Below, one piece after another: positions 24,448-33,423 of a stretch of DNA of 64,000 nucleotides. Positions within the stretch are counted from its first letter, which is position 1, and the number at the start of each line of letters is the position of its first letter. The position numbers were made by a program, and so were the translations under genes. The DNA is from UBA1227 sp045599345 (lineage in GTDB: Bacteria; Bacillota; Clostridia; Oscillospirales; Acutalibacteraceae): positions 13,209 to 77,208 of the forward strand of contig JAZRVV010000052.1 of assembly GCA_045599345.1 (NCBI GenBank), given 5' to 3'. The notes under the pieces were generated by a model that did not search any database, had not been told where the DNA came from, and was given only the letters and a program-made list of their open reading frames with translations.

Positions 24448-26895
24448 ATGAAACAGTACAACGTTACAGGAATGAGTTGCGCTGCGTGCCAAGCCCGTGT
24501 GGAAAAGGCAGTAGCAGGTGTGCCTGGCGTTGATAGTGTCGCAGTATCGCTACTGACGAACTCAATGGGCGTTGAAGGCAGCGCAAAGGATAAAGATATA
24601 ATAAAGGCAGTGGAGGACGCCGGATACGGCGCATCACTGATGCAGGATGACGAGTCGCTTCTTAATGACACAGAGACCCCAAAACTTATTAGACGACTGA
24701 TAATTTCTGTCCTCTTATGCATTGTTTTGATGTACTTCTCGATGGGCGCATCTTTTCTTGGTGTGACCATAAGGGGAATAATACAACTCGCGCTTGCGTT
24801 AATTACAATGGTGGTCAATCGCAAGTTTTTCATAAGCGGTTTTAAGGGCATAATTCATGGTGCGCCAAATATGGATACGCTAGTAGCACTAGGCTCTGGC
24901 ACATCCTTTGTCTATAGCACATATCTGCTTTTTAGTGGCACGTCTGATATGTTCTATTTTGATTCTGCCGCAATGATTTTGGCGCTCATCACAATAGGCA
25001 AAACACTGGAGGCCAAGTCAAAGGGTAGGACAACCGATGCGCTAAAAACACTGATGAGGCTTGCGCCTAAAACAGCGACGCTGATAAGGGATGGCGCAGA
25101 GGTAGAGGTGCCAATAGAAGAGGTCAAGGTTGGCGATATTTTCATAGTTCGCCCAGGCGAGCAGATTCCACTTGATGGCAAGATTATAGAGGGCGTCACA
25201 TCGGTCGATGAGTCCGCATTTACTGGTGAGAGTTTGCCAGTGGACAAGACAGTTGATGACTTTGTCTGTGGTGCATCCTTTAACAATCAAGGCTTTATCA
25301 AATGTACAACAACCCGTATTGGTAAAAATACGACGTTTGAGCAGATAATCAAGATGATGTCGGATGCTGCAATGACCAAGGCACCGATATCAAAGGTTGC
25401 AGATAGGGTATCTGCAATATTTGTTCCAGTTGTAATTGCGATAGCAATTATCACAGCGGCAATATGGTTAATCCTTGGACATCCAATCAGCGAAGCTATC
25501 ATTCGTGGTGTGTCGGTTCTTGTTATAAGCTGTCCTTGTGCACTTGGACTTGCGACACCTGTCGCAATTATGGTCGGCAGTGGTGTTGGTGCCAAAAACG
25601 GCATTCTTTTCAAGACTGCCGTGTCACTCGAAGAGGTCGGCAAGGCAGACGTTGTTGTCCTTGACAAAACTGGAACCATTACTGAAGGAAAGCCCGTAGT
25701 TACGGACATTATTCCAAATAGAGTAAGTGAAGAAAGGCTACTTTCTGTGGCCTATTCCATAGAGAAATTGAGCTCGCATCCGCTGTCAAAAGCTATAACT
25801 TTAGCGGCAGCGAGCAAGAATGTAAAGGTATTGAACTTTACAGACTTCAAAGAAGTGCCTGGAAATGGCTTAACTGCGACAACTGCGGAGGTTAATCGCA
25901 AGGTCCATATGTACGCAGGAAGCAGGAAGTACATAAGCGAGATTGCGAACGTAACAGATGACATCAAGCACAAGTGTGCTGACCTGTCATCCGAGGGCAA
26001 AACACCAATTCTCTTTGCCGAAGGAAAAGAGATACTTGGAATCATTGCTGTTGCTGACAGGGTCAAACCTGATAGTGAGAAGGCAATAGGACTCCTTAGG
26101 GAAATGGGAATCAAGGTTGCTATGCTCACTGGTGATAATGAGCGCACAGCAAACGCGATTGCAAGTAAGGTCGGTGTTGACGATGTCATCGGAGGCATCT
26201 TGCCTGATGGCAAGGCTCAAGTTGTAAAGCAGTTCAAGAGTCAAGGCAAAGTATTGATGATTGGCGATGGCATTAACGACGCTCCAGCGCTTGCAATGGC
26301 CGATATGGGCATTGCGATTGGAGCTGGTGCCGATGTCGCGATAGATGCTGCTGACGTAGTCCTTATGAGCGGCAGCCTCCTTGATGCTGTTGCCGCCATA
26401 CGGCTTTCACGTCAGACGCTTCGCAACATACACCAGAATCTCTTTTGGGCGTTCTTCTATAACGCCCTTATGATTCCTCTCGCAGCGGGCGCGTACACAG
26501 CCCTTCTTGGCTGGACGCTAAGCCCTATGATCTGCGCCGCTGCTATGAGTCTTTCGAGTTTCTGCGTTGTGATGAACGCACTTCGCCTCAACCTCTTTAA
26601 GGTCTACGGCGATGGCAATAAAAATGCCCCTTTGACAGAGGGACTAAATTCGTCTAATATTGAATTAACACCTAAAGGAAGCGAGGCGGCTTTAATGGAA
26701 AAAACAATTCATATTGAAGGCATGATGTGTCCACACTGTGAAGCAAATGTCAAGGGTACACTCGAGGCTTTTGATGAGGTAATCGAAGCGGTTGTATCAC
26801 ACGAAGCTGGCACAGCTATTGTAAAGCTCAGTGCTGACATAGATGACGCAAAGCTTAAGGAAGCAATTGAAGCGAAAGGATACAAGGTGGTATAA
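24448..26895 (+). CDS. copA: copper-exporting P-type ATPase with metal-binding domains at both ends
   Basis: 815 residues. An N-terminal heavy-metal domain (GMSCAACQARV, residues 7-17) is followed by membrane helices, the CPC motif (SCPCALGLATP near 362), the phosphorylation motif DKTGT near 405, SHPL near 441 and GDGINDAPA near 606. The Cu(I)-specific residues YN in helix 7 (FFYNALMIP) and MSLSS in helix 8 are present, so export of Cu(I) is well supported. Unusually, a second CopZ-like domain (EGMMCPHCEANV, near 757) is fused at the C-terminus after a linker. An in-frame ATG at 26695, preceded by purine-rich GAGGCGG, could allow separate production of this 66-residue domain. Confidence 0.95.
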   Translation: MKQYNVTGMSCAACQARVEKAVAGVPGVDSVAVSLLTNSMGVEGSAKDKDIIKAVEDAGYGASLMQDDESLLNDTETPKLIRRLIISVLLCIVLMYFSMGASFLGVTIRGIIQLALALITMVVNRKFFISGFKGIIHGAPNMDTLVALGSGTSFVYSTYLLFSGTSDMFYFDSAAMILALITIGKTLEAKSKGRTTDALKTLMRLAPKTATLIRDGAEVEVPIEEVKVGDIFIVRPGEQIPLDGKIIEGVTSVDESAFTGESLPVDKTVDDFVCGASFNNQGFIKCTTTRIGKNTTFEQIIKMMSDAAMTKAPISKVADRVSAIFVPVVIAIAIITAAIWLILGHPISEAIIRGVSVLVISCPCALGLATPVAIMVGSGVGAKNGILFKTAVSLEEVGKADVVVLDKTGTITEGKPVVTDIIPNRVSEERLLSVAYSIEKLSSHPLSKAITLAAASKNVKVLNFTDFKEVPGNGLTATTAEVNRKVHMYAGSRKYISEIANVTDDIKHKCADLSSEGKTPILFAEGKEILGIIAVADRVKPDSEKAIGLLREMGIKVAMLTGDNERTANAIASKVGVDDVIGGILPDGKAQVVKQFKSQGKVLMIGDGINDAPALAMADMGIAIGAGADVAIDAADVVLMSGSLLDAVAAIRLSRQTLRNIHQNLFWAFFYNALMIPLAAGAYTALLGWTLSPMICAAAMSLSSFCVVMNALRLNLFKVYGDGNKNAPLTEGLNSSNIELTPKGSEAALMEKTIHIEGMMCPHCEANVKGTLEAFDEVIEAVVSHEAGTAIVKLSADIDDAKLKEAIEAKGYKVV

Positions 26896-27366
26896 ATGGC
26901 TGAAAAGAAAAATCAAAGCGCACTTCAAGCATTAAAGTTTTTCTTGTTCTCTTGCTCAGCAGGCCTAATCCAGGCCGGCAGCTTTACCTTGATGAATGAG
27001 GTTTTGATTAAACTCTCATTCTTCCAAAACCTTATGGCAGAGCATCCTGGCTTTGCCAAGATAATGGAAAATGAATATGGCCCAATGTACTTAATCGCAC
27101 TTATCCTCTCAGTACTTTGGAACTTTACATTCAACCGTAAGTTCACTTTCAAATCAGCAAATAATGTTCCAATTGCAATGCTCAAGGTGCTCGGATACTA
27201 TGCTGTATTCACTCCAATTTCAACAATCCTTGGCAATCATTTCACAGGAAATGGCGTTAACGAGTACATCGTTCTTGGACTTACAATGCTTTGCAATTTG
27301 ATTACAGAATTCCTCTTCGACAAGTATGTTGTATTCCGCGACACACTCCATAAAGATGAAACGTAA
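26896..27366 (+). CDS. GtrA-like membrane protein
   Basis: 156 residues with four predicted membrane segments. Family features are the first helix KFFLFSCSAGLIQAG, the LSVLWNFTFNRKFTF motif after helix 2 or 3, and LITEFLFDKYVVF at the end. GtrA proteins are thought to help flip polyprenyl-linked sugars or otherwise act in cell-surface glycan assembly. It starts one base after copA stops, so it belongs to that transcript. Confidence 0.85.
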   Translation: MAEKKNQSALQALKFFLFSCSAGLIQAGSFTLMNEVLIKLSFFQNLMAEHPGFAKIMENEYGPMYLIALILSVLWNFTFNRKFTFKSANNVPIAMLKVLGYYAVFTPISTILGNHFTGNGVNEYIVLGLTMLCNLITEFLFDKYVVFRDTLHKDET

Positions 27367-27448
27367 GTAGGTGAACAAATCTGTACGGTTGTATGGAATT
27401 CTCCAGCGTTTATTGTAATTTATAAATAAAATATTCATATAAAAATTG

Positions 27449-27478
27449 ACGACCCTATCAATAGACAGGGTCGTTTTA
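27449..27478 (+). terminator. terminator after the copA-gtrA unit
   Basis: 8-bp stem (27449-27456 with 27467-27474), 10-base loop, short T-rich tail. Confidence 0.75.
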
Positions 27479-27556
27479 TTTATAATATAATTTAATGTGG
27501 AATTTTGCAGTTTTGCAATATATTTCGGGAAATAATAAAAGGAGATGATATGTCAA

Positions 27557-29473
27557 ATGTCCAAGTACGATGGTTACATGGGTAAGGTTCTTTTCATAGA
27601 CCTTAGCAAAAAGACATTCGGAGAATTTCCATGGTCAGATGAAGACAGAAAAAGAACTCTCGGCGGTAAAATAATGGCTGCTGATATTCTTTATCATCAC
27701 ATCCGTCCTGGTATGACAGCATGGGATGAGGACAACTGGTTGGTAATTTCAACAGGTCCTTTGACAGGTTGCGGCGTACCAAGTTCTTCACGTTTTAACA
27801 TTTCAACAATTTCACCACTTACCGGTGTTTTGACTTCTTCAAACAGCGGTGGCGACTTTGGTCTTATGCTTAAGCGTTGCGGATATGATGCTGCTATCAT
27901 CAGTGGTAAAGCAGATTCTCCAACAAGAATTCACATTACAGAGGACGATGTTCAGTTCCTCGATGCAACAGACCTTTGGGGCCTTGAGTGCACACCTGCA
28001 CAGGAAGCTCTTCCAAAGGAATTTGCAAAGCTTGTAATCGGTCCTGCTGGTGAGAACAAGGTTCTCTATTCAGCAGTTTTGTCAGGCGAGCGTTGCTCTG
28101 GCCGTGGTGGTGTCGGTGCAGTATTCGGTGACAAGATGCTCAAGGCTGTTACAGCAAAAGGCTTTAAGCACCCTTCAGTATATGACAAGGGTGAGCTTGT
28201 TAAACTTTGCCGCAAGTGGACAAACAAGATGCGCAACCACGCTATCTCAGGTCGTCAGCTTCCAAAGCTTGGTACAGCTGGACTTGTAAGCCCAATGGAA
28301 GCACGTGGACTTCTTGCTACAAAGAACTTCTCTGATGGTCACTATGAGGACTTCGATATGGTTTCTGGTGAGACATTGTCAGAGACAAAACTTCTTAGAA
28401 ACAGCGGTTGTACAACATGCGTAATGCAGTGCACACGTCGTTGCGAAGTTGATGGTAAGGATGTTAAGGGTCCAGAGCTCGAGATCTTAGGTCTCATGGG
28501 TCCTAACATTTTGAATAACGATCTTCAGAAGATCATTGACTGGAACTATGAGATCGATGAGATGGGCATGGATGCCATCTCAACAGCTGGTACTATTGCA
28601 TTTGCAATGGAACTCAATGAAAAGGGCCTCTATGATTCTGGTCTTCAGTTTGGTAAGAACGACAACATTTCTCAGATGATTTCTGACATCGCTCACAGAA
28701 AGGGCGCTGGCGATGAACTTGCTAATGGTTCACGCAAGATGGCTGAGAAGTTTGGCGGTATGGACTTTGCTATTCAGTCAAAGGGCATGGAGCTTTCAGC
28801 TTACGAGCCACGTCGTGCAGTAGGTCAGGGCCTCGGTTACGCTACATCTAACCGTGGTGGTTGCCACCTCAACGCTGGTTACCTCGTATTCATCGAGGGT
28901 CTTGGACTTGACATTGATAACCTTACTCCAAACGGTAAGGGTGCTCTCTGCGTAATGTTCCAGAACCTTATGGAAGCTATTTCAGCTGCTGGTGTATGTC
29001 TCTTTACATCATACCCAATCTTCCCAAGCTATGTATTTGATCATCCAAATGCACCTATTACAAAGGCTGTAACATGGGCATTGCCACACCTTGGTCCAAT
29101 CATTAAGATTATGAACCAGCACGGCAACCTTCTTCAGCTTTATATTCCACTTATTCCTCATACAAAGGCTATTGAGCTTGCAACAGGTATGAGAATGAAG
29201 CTCGGCACATACCTCACAATCGGTGAGCGTGGCTGGAATACAGAGCGTGTTGCTAACATGATTCTCGGTCAGGAGCCAGGCGCTGATACACTTCCTAAGA
29301 AGCTTACAGACACATGCCAGGATCCATCTGATGAGAGAACTAAGGTTCCACTTGATGAGATGCTCAAGGCATTCTATGCTAACCGTCAGTGGAACAACGG
29401 TGCTCCAACAGCTAAGGTACTTAAGAGACTCAAGATCGACATCCCTGATGTTGATGTATATCCATACGCATAA
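27557..29473 (+). CDS. aldehyde:ferredoxin oxidoreductase-family tungsten/molybdenum enzyme
   Basis: 638 residues, typical AOR length. The N-terminus (YMGKVLFIDLSKKT) and TGPLTGCGVPSSSRFNI belong to the pterin-binding first domain. The [4Fe-4S] ligands are Cys in GCTTCVMQC (near 286-294) and a fourth Cys near 480 (AAGVCLFT). AORs oxidise aldehydes or reduce carboxylic acids using tungstopterin and ferredoxin. I chose the ATG at 27557; the ATG at 27545 lies in the ribosome site AAAGGAG. The next two genes supply a MoaD-like carrier and a polyferredoxin. Regular codon use suggests high expression. The substrate is unknown. Confidence 0.93.
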   Translation: MSKYDGYMGKVLFIDLSKKTFGEFPWSDEDRKRTLGGKIMAADILYHHIRPGMTAWDEDNWLVISTGPLTGCGVPSSSRFNISTISPLTGVLTSSNSGGDFGLMLKRCGYDAAIISGKADSPTRIHITEDDVQFLDATDLWGLECTPAQEALPKEFAKLVIGPAGENKVLYSAVLSGERCSGRGGVGAVFGDKMLKAVTAKGFKHPSVYDKGELVKLCRKWTNKMRNHAISGRQLPKLGTAGLVSPMEARGLLATKNFSDGHYEDFDMVSGETLSETKLLRNSGCTTCVMQCTRRCEVDGKDVKGPELEILGLMGPNILNNDLQKIIDWNYEIDEMGMDAISTAGTIAFAMELNEKGLYDSGLQFGKNDNISQMISDIAHRKGAGDELANGSRKMAEKFGGMDFAIQSKGMELSAYEPRRAVGQGLGYATSNRGGCHLNAGYLVFIEGLGLDIDNLTPNGKGALCVMFQNLMEAISAAGVCLFTSYPIFPSYVFDHPNAPITKAVTWALPHLGPIIKIMNQHGNLLQLYIPLIPHTKAIELATGMRMKLGTYLTIGERGWNTERVANMILGQEPGADTLPKKLTDTCQDPSDERTKVPLDEMLKAFYANRQWNNGAPTAKVLKRLKIDIPDVDVYPYA

Positions 29474-29486
29474 GGAGGGGCTTACA

Positions 29487-29738
29487 ATGATTAAAGTTAA
29501 AATGTTTGGTGTTGTTAGACTTGGCTCTGGCGTTAAAGAATTTGAATGCTCATTAAGTGAAGCCCCAACTGTATCAGCATGCTTCGACGTATTAAACATC
29601 AAGAGTGCTCCAGGTTCTGACAAGTTCACATTTGGTGATTCACAGGTATTTGTAAATCACACACGTACAACTAAGAAGAACTTTGCTCTCAAAGATGGCG
29701 ACGAAGTATGGCTTATGTCACCAGCTGCAGGCGGTTAA
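29487..29738 (+). CDS. MoaD/ThiS-like sulfur carrier protein
   Basis: 83 residues, beta-grasp size, beginning IKVKMFGVVRLGSG and ending in the diagnostic Gly-Gly (SPAAGG), the site of thiocarboxylation. With KDGDEVWLMSPAAGG it fits MoaD, which donates sulfur to molybdopterin. A TAAGGAGGGG site overlaps the AOR stop. Such carriers are often linked to AOR genes and probably serve pterin synthesis for this enzyme. Confidence 0.93.
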   Translation: MIKVKMFGVVRLGSGVKEFECSLSEAPTVSACFDVLNIKSAPGSDKFTFGDSQVFVNHTRTTKKNFALKDGDEVWLMSPAAGG

Positions 29739-29750
29739 GGAGGTAGAACC

Positions 29751-30131
29751 ATGGCTTATCAAATAGATAAAAATTTGTGCGTAGGTTGTGGAGCTTGCTA
29801 TTTCGCTTGCCCATTCAAAATTCCTGAAGAGCACAAAATGGAACATAAATTTGAGATTCCACAGGACAACTGTGTAGGCTGCGGTCAGTGCGAAGATATC
29901 TGCCCAGTAGCTGCTATTCACAGAGGCCCTAACCAGAAGAAGATTCGTGCCGTAACTATTAACGCAGACAACTGCATCGGTTGTTCTCTCTGCGCTAAGA
30001 ATTGCCCTAACGACGCTATTTCTGGCGAACTCAAGAGCCCATTCGTTATCGATCAGGCTAAGTGCATCAAGTGCGGCTATTGTGGCACAAAGTGCAAGAA
30101 GGACGCTATCGTTATCGAGTATCTCGGCTAA
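29751..30131 (+). CDS. polyferredoxin with four 4Fe-4S motifs
   Basis: 126 residues containing four C-x2-C-x2-C-x3-C motifs: CVGCGACYFACP near residue 10, CVGCGQCEDICP near 41, CIGCSLCAKNCP near 75 and CIKCGYCGTKCK near 104. That gives binding sites for up to four [4Fe-4S] clusters. It is the likely electron acceptor or donor of the AOR encoded upstream. It ends before a strong terminator. Confidence 0.95.
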   Translation: MAYQIDKNLCVGCGACYFACPFKIPEEHKMEHKFEIPQDNCVGCGQCEDICPVAAIHRGPNQKKIRAVTINADNCIGCSLCAKNCPNDAISGELKSPFVIDQAKCIKCGYCGTKCKKDAIVIEYLG

Positions 30132-30144
30132 TTGATTTTTTTAG

Positions 30145-30175
30145 GAACCCGCTCGGATGAGCGGGTTCTTTTTTG
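30145..30175 (+). terminator. terminator of the AOR operon
   Basis: 10-bp perfect stem (30145-30154 with 30159-30168), GGAT loop, T-run. Confidence 0.93.
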
Positions 30176-30176
30176 T

Positions 30177-30205
30177 TTGCCAATTTGAACCAATTGGAGT
30201 ATAAT
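30177..30205 (+). promoter_or_regulatory. promoter of the lipase gene
   Basis: -35 TTGCCA (30177-30182), 17-bp spacer, -10 TATAAT (30200-30205). Confidence 0.8.
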
Positions 30206-30242
30206 GTACAAGTCTTTAAATAATGTTTTGGAGGGTTTATTT

Positions 30243-31424
30243 ATGGCATATAGCAACAAATATCCTTACATCTTTGTTCACGGCATGATGGGCTGGGGCG
30301 AAGACAACAAACTTTACAACATTATGCCTTATTGGGGCATGGTTGCTGGCAATCAGATGAGACAGCTTCGCGCAAGAGGCATTGAGGCTTATGCACCACA
30401 GGTTTCACCTATTGGTTCAGCGTGGGACCGCGCTTGTGAGCTCTATGCTCAGCTTGTTGGCGGCGTAGTTGACTATGGCAAGGCTCACAGTGAGGCAAAG
30501 GGCCACGCAAGATTTGGCCAGGATTTCGGCAATGGCTTTGTTCCAGATTGGTCATCAACAAACAAGGTTCATCTCATCGGTCACTCATTTGGTGGCGCTA
30601 CAATGAGAATGCTCGTAGAGCTCCTTACAAACGGCTCAGAGGCCGAGCGTGCTTGCACACCAGCTGATGAACTTTCACCTCTTTTCGAGGGTGGTCATGG
30701 TGACTGGGTTAAGTCTTTGACAGCAGTATCAGCACCTCATGACGGCACATCATTTGTAAATGCTTTTCCAAAGCTTATGATTGGCGTTAAGTATGGCGTG
30801 CTCGCTCTCGCTTCAATTCTTGGTAACGTTGGCTCTCGTACATATTACGACTGGAAGATGTGCCAGTGGGGTCTCGCACAGCCACCAAAGGCACCAACTG
30901 ACAAGAAAAATATCCTCAACATCAAGGCTATCCGCAAGGTTGCAAAGTCAAAGGACAACGTATTTGACGACCTTGAAATCGGCCAGGCTATGGATATGAA
31001 CAGAACTATCCATACATCAAAAGATGTCTATTATTTCTCTGTTTCTGGTGACGGTACTAAGCCTGTTGGCGATGGTACATACGTACGCGCACCAATCATG
31101 ATTTTTGCATTCATTCCATTTGCAAAGGTTATGGGTCGTTTCCCAATTGGCCAGAACATCAACGGTGCAGAAATCACAGAGGATTGGCGCAAAAATGATG
31201 GTCTTGTTTCTCTTGAATCAGGTCGTTATCCACACCTTGAGGAGCACACACAGTTCGACAAGAACAATGTTAAGAAGGGTATCTGGAACGTACTCCCAGA
31301 TGCAATCGGCGACCATGGTACAGTAATCGGTGGATCACTTTCATTCATCGGTCCTGGCAAGCCACAGAGATATCGTGACACATACAATTACTGGATTGAC
31401 TTCCTTGAGAAGCTCCCAGACTAA
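30243..31424 (+). CDS. lipase resembling family I.5 triacylglycerol lipases
   Basis: 393 residues. YPYIFVHGMMGWG near the N-terminus gives the oxyanion region. The nucleophile elbow is HLIGHSFGGATMR (Ser near 117), followed by SLTAVSAPHDGTS, the segment typical of staphylococcal/Geobacillus-type lipases. A candidate Asp is in WRKNDGLVS and the His in GDHGTVIGG near 359. No signal peptide or membrane anchor is present, so unlike its secreted relatives it appears intracellular. GGAGGG at 30230-30235 sets the ATG at 30243. It is a single-gene unit. Confidence 0.85.
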   Translation: MAYSNKYPYIFVHGMMGWGEDNKLYNIMPYWGMVAGNQMRQLRARGIEAYAPQVSPIGSAWDRACELYAQLVGGVVDYGKAHSEAKGHARFGQDFGNGFVPDWSSTNKVHLIGHSFGGATMRMLVELLTNGSEAERACTPADELSPLFEGGHGDWVKSLTAVSAPHDGTSFVNAFPKLMIGVKYGVLALASILGNVGSRTYYDWKMCQWGLAQPPKAPTDKKNILNIKAIRKVAKSKDNVFDDLEIGQAMDMNRTIHTSKDVYYFSVSGDGTKPVGDGTYVRAPIMIFAFIPFAKVMGRFPIGQNINGAEITEDWRKNDGLVSLESGRYPHLEEHTQFDKNNVKKGIWNVLPDAIGDHGTVIGGSLSFIGPGKPQRYRDTYNYWIDFLEKLPD

Positions 31425-31433
31425 TTAAAACTT

Positions 31434-31468
31434 CACCCGTTCACAGTGTTGTGAGCGGGTGTTTTTTT
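31434..31468 (+). terminator. terminator of the lipase gene
   Basis: 11-bp stem (31434-31444 with 31451-31461, one G-T pair), 6-base loop, run of seven T. Confidence 0.92.
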
Positions 31469-31569
31469 CTTGTAAATATTGTAACCTATTGATATTTGTG
31501 TTAAAATTATTTGTCAAAATATTTTTATTAATAATTAATTATATATATTAATGCGTGAGGAGGGGTGTT

Positions 31570-32976
31570 ATGGCAACGTCGGTTGTATCAAAAATCGAAC
31601 TTGATGAGCAGTTTGATTACTGCCTTAAGGTCAAGTCGTTGCTAAAGGAAAAGTACCCGACTCGCGCTCCAAGGGCGTACACCCATACATACGGTTGCCA
31701 GGGCAACGTGGCGGAGGGTGAACGCATAGATGGCTACCTTGCGATGATGGGATACGAGTTCGTATCCGAGCCATCGGAGGCTGATTTTATCCTCTTTAAC
31801 ACCTGTGCGGTGCGTGAGCACGCAGAGGAGAGGGTGTTTGGCAACATCGGCATGCTGAAAAAATACAAGGAGACAAATGAGGGACTCCTCATTGCAGTCT
31901 GTGGTTGTATGGTTCAGCAGGAGCATGTCAAGGCAAGGCTCAAGCGTAGCTTTAAATATGTCGACATAGTATTCGGCACACATGCCATCCACACATTTCC
32001 ACAGCATGTATATGAGGCGCTGACAAAAAATGACCGCGTCTTTGCAGTGCCAGAGTCGGATGGTGTCATCTTTGAGGGTGTCCCATCAAAGCACACCAAT
32101 GACCTCAAAGCATTCCTTCCAATCTCGTACGGTTGCAACAACTTCTGCACTTACTGCGTAGTGCCACTTGTCAAGGGGCGCGAACGTAGCAGGAAGTATG
32201 AGGACATCGTTGCTGATGCAAAGGCACTTGTGGCCAAGGGCTACAAGGAGATCATGCTCATCGGTCAGAATGTCAACTCATATGGTAATGACTTTGGAGA
32301 GACTAATCTATTTTCAAAACTCCTTCGAGAGATCGACTCAATCCCAGGTGATTTCATCATTCGCTTTATGACATCTCATCCTAAGGATTGTTCATTTGAA
32401 CTTATCGATACAATGGCTGAGTGCAAAAAGGTTGAGCATCACATCCACCTTCCATTCCAGTCCGGTAATGATAGGGTGCTCAAGGAAATGAACCGCCACT
32501 ATGACAGGGAGCGTTACATTAGTGTTGCAAAGTATGCCAAGGAGAGGATTCCTGACATCGCAATCACATCCGACGTAATCGTTGGTTTCCCAGGCGAGAC
32601 ATATGAGGAATTCCTAGACACAGTCTCATTGATAAGAGAGGTTGAATTTTCTTCACTCTATGTGTTTATGTATTCACCTCGCGTTGGCACCAAGGCCGCC
32701 GCTATGGAGGACCAGGTGTCAGATGAGGAGAAGTCGAGACGTTTTAACGAACTCTCAGCAGCGCAGGAGCAGGTGGCAACCGAGCGCTCCGCTGCTATGA
32801 AGGACAAAACGTATCGCGCTCTCGTTGAGGGACGCAATAAGGCGGGCCGTCTAAATGGCCGTACCTCACAAAACATCATGATTGAATTTGATGGTGACGA
32901 TAACTTAATCGGCACTTTTCAAAATATTAAAGTTAAAGAACCACTAACGTGGATATTGAAAGGAGAACTCCAATAA
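31570..32976 (+). CDS. miaB: tRNA-2-methylthio-N6-dimethylallyladenosine synthase MiaB
   Basis: 468-residue radical-SAM methylthiotransferase. The N-terminal cluster Cys are in YGCQGN, NTCAVRE and CGCMVQ. The radical-SAM motif is YGCNNFCTYCVVP (near 188). A C-terminal TRAM domain follows (YRALVEGRNK ... KVKEPLTW). It modifies A37 of tRNAs reading UNN codons. The ATG at 31570 is set by GAGGAGGGG just upstream. The AT-rich 100 bases before it have no promoter I can define with confidence. Confidence 0.97.
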   Translation: MATSVVSKIELDEQFDYCLKVKSLLKEKYPTRAPRAYTHTYGCQGNVAEGERIDGYLAMMGYEFVSEPSEADFILFNTCAVREHAEERVFGNIGMLKKYKETNEGLLIAVCGCMVQQEHVKARLKRSFKYVDIVFGTHAIHTFPQHVYEALTKNDRVFAVPESDGVIFEGVPSKHTNDLKAFLPISYGCNNFCTYCVVPLVKGRERSRKYEDIVADAKALVAKGYKEIMLIGQNVNSYGNDFGETNLFSKLLREIDSIPGDFIIRFMTSHPKDCSFELIDTMAECKKVEHHIHLPFQSGNDRVLKEMNRHYDRERYISVAKYAKERIPDIAITSDVIVGFPGETYEEFLDTVSLIREVEFSSLYVFMYSPRVGTKAAAMEDQVSDEEKSRRFNELSAAQEQVATERSAAMKDKTYRALVEGRNKAGRLNGRTSQNIMIEFDGDDNLIGTFQNIKVKEPLTWILKGELQ

Positions 32977-33389
32977 TGGACGTAATCGAACTCACAAGAC
33001 AGCTTGGTGCTGCAATTCAGGAAAGTGAAGAGTACAAAGCATTCACAGTTGCAAGAGAAGCATCAGAAAACGATGCAGAAGTAGCTGACAAGATGGCAAA
33101 GATTGAGGAGATCCGCGCTGCTTATCAGACAGCTGCTATGGAAGTAGAGCCAGATGAGAAATTCCTTGCAAAGCTTGACAAGGATTTCCAGGATGTTTAT
33201 GCATCACTCATGGTTTCTGACACAATGGCTGCTTTCGAAGAGGCTCGTGAGGCTCTTGATAGCAAGATGAACTACATCATGCAGATCCTCTACCTCTGCG
33301 TTAACGGCGAAGACCCAGCAACATGTGAACCACAGGAAGACCACGAGTGCGGCGGCGACTGCTGCAGCTGTGGCGGCGACTGTCACTAA
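32976..33389 (+). CDS. ricA: YmcA/YlbF-family protein (RicA-like) with Cys-rich tail
   Basis: 137 residues. The helical body MDVIELTRQLGAAIQESEEYK is the YlbF/YmcA domain. The C-terminus, after residue 110, is Cys-rich: CVNGEDPATCEP then CGGDCCSCGGDCH. In Bacillus the order is miaB (ymcB)-ymcA-cotE-mutS-mutL, so this gene holds the ymcA position; cotE is absent. The Bacillus YaaT-YlbF-YmcA complex carries [4Fe-4S] clusters and governs RNase Y maturation of transcripts. The tail here suggests cluster or metal binding. It overlaps the miaB stop by one base. Confidence 0.82.
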   Translation: MDVIELTRQLGAAIQESEEYKAFTVAREASENDAEVADKMAKIEEIRAAYQTAAMEVEPDEKFLAKLDKDFQDVYASLMVSDTMAAFEEAREALDSKMNYIMQILYLCVNGEDPATCEPQEDHECGGDCCSCGGDCH

Positions 33390-33423
33390 TCACTTGATTT
33401 TATAGAAGTAAGGAGGCGATAAG

